Shown: piece by piece, positions 5,615-8,062 of the stretch
Layout: every line of letters starts with the position of its first letter
How positions within the stretch are numbered: the first letter of the stretch is position 1
From: an uncultured Eubacteriales bacterium
GTDB taxonomy: Bacteria; Bacillota; Clostridia; Oscillospirales; CAG-272
DNA length: 8,062 bases
Direction: 5' to 3'
NCBI GenBank assembly: GCA_934462885.1
Contig: CAKSJC010000069.1
Coordinates: forward strand, 1-8,062
The notes under the pieces: generated by a model
The model's input: only the letters and a program-made list of their open reading frames with translations
Databases searched by the model: none
What the model was told of the DNA's origin: nothing
Translations under genes and position numbers: made by a program

Positions 5615-8062
5615 GTCATCTGATTCCGATACTTTTCCCGCTCCGCAGCATTTTTTATATTTCTTGCCGCTTCCGCAGGGACAGGGATCGTTTCTTCCGA
5701 CCTTTGCTTCTTTGTTTACTATCGGCTTTCTTACGGCTTTTTCGCCTTTTGCACCTCCCGCAAAGCCTTCGGAAACGGGCTTTGCGACCTCGACTCTTTT
5801 AAGTTCCGCTTTAGGTCTGGGAACGATAGATAGTATCATTCTCGCCGTATCGTCGCGGATGGCTGTGATCATTTCATCAAAGAGATCAGCGCCTCTCAGA
5901 CGATATTCAGAAATCGGATTTCTCTGAGCATATGCCTGAAGTCCGATATACTCCATTAGAGAATCCATGGATTCAAGGTGATCCATCCACTTTTTATCGA
6001 CATTCTGAAGAAGAACTATGCGCTCTATTTCACGCATCTGATCCGCTCCGAACAGCTCTTCCTTACTCTTATAAAGTGAGTCGGCTCTCTTATGAAGCTC
6101 TTCTCTGATTTCTTCGCGGAGTGTCGACGGGTCTCCGTCCGGTTCTTTGAAATCGTCAGCCGTGCAGAGAAGACCCATATATTTCGTTTTTAAGCCGTCA
6201 ACGTCCCAGAGGTCTATCGTCGCTTCGTGGAGATACGTATCTACCGCGTCGTCTATCGTTCCGCTTATCATTGCGCGTATCTTCTCGGAGAGATCGGCGT
6301 TGTCGAGAACCTCGGAGCGCTGTTTATAAACGACCGTTCTCTGCTGATTCATTACATCGTCGTATGCAAGGACATTTTTACGTCTGTTGAAGTTTTGGTC
6401 TTCAAGTCTCTTCTGCGCGGACTCAATAGATCCTGAGAGTATCTTTGCGTCTATCGGGGTATCCTCGTCAAGTCCGAGACGTTCAACAATGCCTGAAATC
6501 CTGTCAGAGCCGAAAAGACGCATAAGGTCGTCTTCGAATGATAGGAAAAATCTCGATTCTCCCGGATCTCCCTGTCTGCCCGAACGTCCTCTGAGCTGAT
6601 TGTCTATACGTCTCGACTCATGTCTTTCCGTACCTATAACGAAAAGTCCCCCTGCCGCGCAGACTTTCTCGGCCTCCGGTTTTATTATTTCCCGGTATTT
6701 TTTAAAAAGCGATCGATAGAAGTCGCGCGCTGCAAAAACCTCTTCGCTGACCGACTGCGATGAACCGGTTGCAAGCGCGATAACGTCTTCCTCATATCCG
6801 AGCGTTCTCATCTCAGCCTTTGCAAGGTATTCCGCATTACCTCCAAGCATGATATCCGTACCGCGTCCTGCCATATTAGTAGATATGGTGACCGCTCCGA
6901 GTTTACCCGCCTGAGCGACAATATCGGCTTCTTTTTCATGGTATTTTGCGTTTAATACCGTATGCGGTATGCCTACCGCTTTAAGTTTTCTTGAAAGTTC
7001 CTCGGATTTTTCAATGGAAACAGTACCTACAAGGACCGGCTGCCCTTTTTCGTGGCATTCCGTAATCTGTTTGATTATCGCTCTGTCTTTACCCGCTTTT
7101 GTACGGTAAACCACATCGGGATAATCCTTGCGGATCATCGGTTTATTTGTCGGAACTTCAACAACGTCGAGGTTATATATCTCGCGGAACTCGTTTTCCT
7201 CAGAAAGCGCGGTTCCCGTCATGCCGGAAAGCTTACCGTACATTCTGAAGTAATTCTGGAATGTGATAGTTGCAATCGTGCGGTTTTCACGCTGTATCTT
7301 TACGCCCTCTTTCGCTTCTATCGCCTGATGAAGCCCGTCCGAATAGCGTCTGCCGGGCATAAGGCGTCCGGTAAACGTATCTACGATAAGAACTTCGTTA
7401 TTTTTAACGACATAATCTATATCGCGGTGCATAATGCCGTGAGCTTTTATCGCCTGATAGATATGGTGCGTGATATCAGCGTTTTCGGGGTCGCCGAAAT
7501 TCTTAATCCCGAAGAAGCGCTCCGCCTTTGCGATACCCGCCGAAGTAAGCGTTGTTGTTTTTGCTTTTTCATCGACAATATAATCCTCTTTGATATCGTC
7601 GTGATCTTCCTTTGCGTCAAGCTCCTTTATAACGTATTTGGTAAGCGAACGCGCAAAACGATCTGCCATATCGTAAAGCATATCGACTTCCGCGCCCTGA
7701 CCCGAAATAATAAGAGGAGTTCTCGCTTCATCTATAAGGATGGAGTCAACCTCATCGACGATTGCAAAATTATGCCCTCTCTGGGTACGGTCTTCCTTGT
7801 ATATAACCATGTTGTCGCGGAGATAGTCGAAACCGAACTCGTTATTCGTTCCGTATGTTATATCACAGTTATATGCTTTTTGTTTTTCCGCTCTGGTCTG
7901 ACCGTGGACTATAAGCCCCGTCGTAAGTCCGAGATATTCATGTATACGTCCGATTTCTTCGCATCCGAGACGTGCAAGGTAATCGTTGACAGTTACAATA
8001 TGCACGCCTTTTCCGGTCAGCGCATTTAGATATGACGGAAGAGCCGCGACAATCGTTTTACC
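5612..8062 (-). CDS. secA: Preprotein translocase motor ATPase SecA (5' end cut by window edge)
   Basis: SecA is the ATPase that pushes unfolded preproteins through the SecYEG channel at the inner face of the membrane. The frame stays open to 8062, where the first visible residues G-K-T are the end of the Walker A motif, so roughly 100 N-terminal residues lie outside the window. Counting from that Gly, the visible 816 residues show VNDYLA (25-30), Walker B DEVD (103-106), the preprotein cross-linking region, GMTGTA (280-285), TNMAGRGTDIMLGG (395-408), and the arginine-finger region GTERHESRR through GRSGRQGDPG (477-501). The helical scaffold and wing follow (WMDHLESMDSLMEYIG, 692-707). The C-terminal SEC-C zinc module is intact: VGRNDPCPCGSGKKYKKCC, with Cys at 794, 796, 805 and 806, for zinc, SecB or phospholipid contact. 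The GTG at 8005 is an internal valine, not a start. It is likely first in an operon with two downstream membrane proteins. No frameshift is seen. Confidence 0.98.
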   Translation of the reverse strand, partial: GKTIVAALPSYLNALTGKGVHIVTVNDYLARLGCEEIGRIHEYLGLTTGLIVHGQTRAEKQKAYNCDITYGTNNEFGFDYLRDNMVIYKEDRTQRGHNFAIVDEVDSILIDEARTPLIISGQGAEVDMLYDMADRFARSLTKYVIKELDAKEDHDDIKEDYIVDEKAKTTTLTSAGIAKAERFFGIKNFGDPENADITHHIYQAIKAHGIMHRDIDYVVKNNEVLIVDTFTGRLMPGRRYSDGLHQAIEAKEGVKIQRENRTIATITFQNYFRMYGKLSGMTGTALSEENEFREIYNLDVVEVPTNKPMIRKDYPDVVYRTKAGKDRAIIKQITECHEKGQPVLVGTVSIEKSEELSRKLKAVGIPHTVLNAKYHEKEADIVAQAGKLGAVTISTNMAGRGTDIMLGGNAEYLAKAEMRTLGYEEDVIALATGSSQSVSEEVFAARDFYRSLFKKYREIIKPEAEKVCAAGGLFVIGTERHESRRIDNQLRGRSGRQGDPGESRFFLSFEDDLMRLFGSDRISGIVERLGLDEDTPIDAKILSGSIESAQKRLEDQNFNRRKNVLAYDDVMNQQRTVVYKQRSEVLDNADLSEKIRAMISGTIDDAVDTYLHEATIDLWDVDGLKTKYMGLLCTADDFKEPDGDPSTLREEIREELHKRADSLYKSKEELFGADQMREIERIVLLQNVDKKWMDHLESMDSLMEYIGLQAYAQRNPISEYRLRGADLFDEMITAIRDDTARMILSIVPRPKAELKRVEVAKPVSEGFAGGAKGEKAVRKPIVNKEAKVGRNDPCPCGSGKKYKKCCGAGKVSESDD

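Noticed and set aside
8003..8005. GTG at 8005 as the start of secA
   Set aside because: The frame continues upstream to the window edge and encodes G-K-T-I-V-A-A-L-P-S-Y-L-N-A-L-T-G-K-G, the standard SecA sequence just after Walker A, so this GTG is an internal Val.
7052..8029. 325-residue plus-strand open frame opposite secA
   Set aside because: It is fully antisense to conserved SecA coding sequence, has no ribosome binding site, and its composition (Cys/Phe/Ile/Arg-rich) is that of a shadow frame.

Overview
The window looks like a piece of chromosome from an anaerobic Firmicute, most likely an uncultured gut-type Clostridia lineage. This rests on the style of the SecA protein, strong AGGAGG-type ribosome binding sites, near-consensus sigma-A promoters, AT-rich intergenic DNA around moderately AT-rich genes, and Lys/Ile-rich membrane proteins. 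The genus cannot be named from the sequence alone. I see no mobile element, CRISPR array, tRNA or rRNA.

Layout, left to right. A perfect 46-nt palindrome (31-76) is a bidirectional-type terminator. It closes a minus-strand gene for a cytoplasmic alpha/beta hydrolase of the lysophospholipase/monoacylglycerol lipase type (130-1074). A divergent AT-rich spacer (1075-1268) carries one strong promoter for each direction: TTGACA-18-TATAAT on the minus strand and TTGACA-17-TAAAAT on the plus strand. The plus promoter drives a single 697-residue cytoplasmic protein (1269-3362) that I read as a distant member of the GH95-type alpha-fucosidase/(alpha/alpha)6-barrel glycosidases. A hairpin with T-runs on both sides (3369-3416) separates it from the convergent minus-strand genes.

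The right half is a probable minus-strand operon read from the right edge. Its order is secA (truncated by the window edge; 816 residues visible, 5612-8062), a 74-nt gap... more exactly positions 5537-5611, which hold a stable intercistronic hairpin, then a 240-residue membrane protein (4814-5536), then a 469-residue membrane protein (3423-4832) whose start overlaps the previous stop. SecA is the ATPase motor of the general secretion pathway. The two membrane proteins are unrecognised, but they share a precisely spaced motif in their first membrane hairpin. The longer one looks like an internally duplicated version of the shorter one.

The hydrolase and the glycosidase are single-gene units with no visible transporter or regulator, so their substrates cannot be read from context. 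No dramatic new system is evident. The best leads are the paralogous membrane-protein pair attached to secA, the GH95-like enzyme with Glu-Asn where the family has Asp-Gly, and the intercistronic RNA structure after secA.
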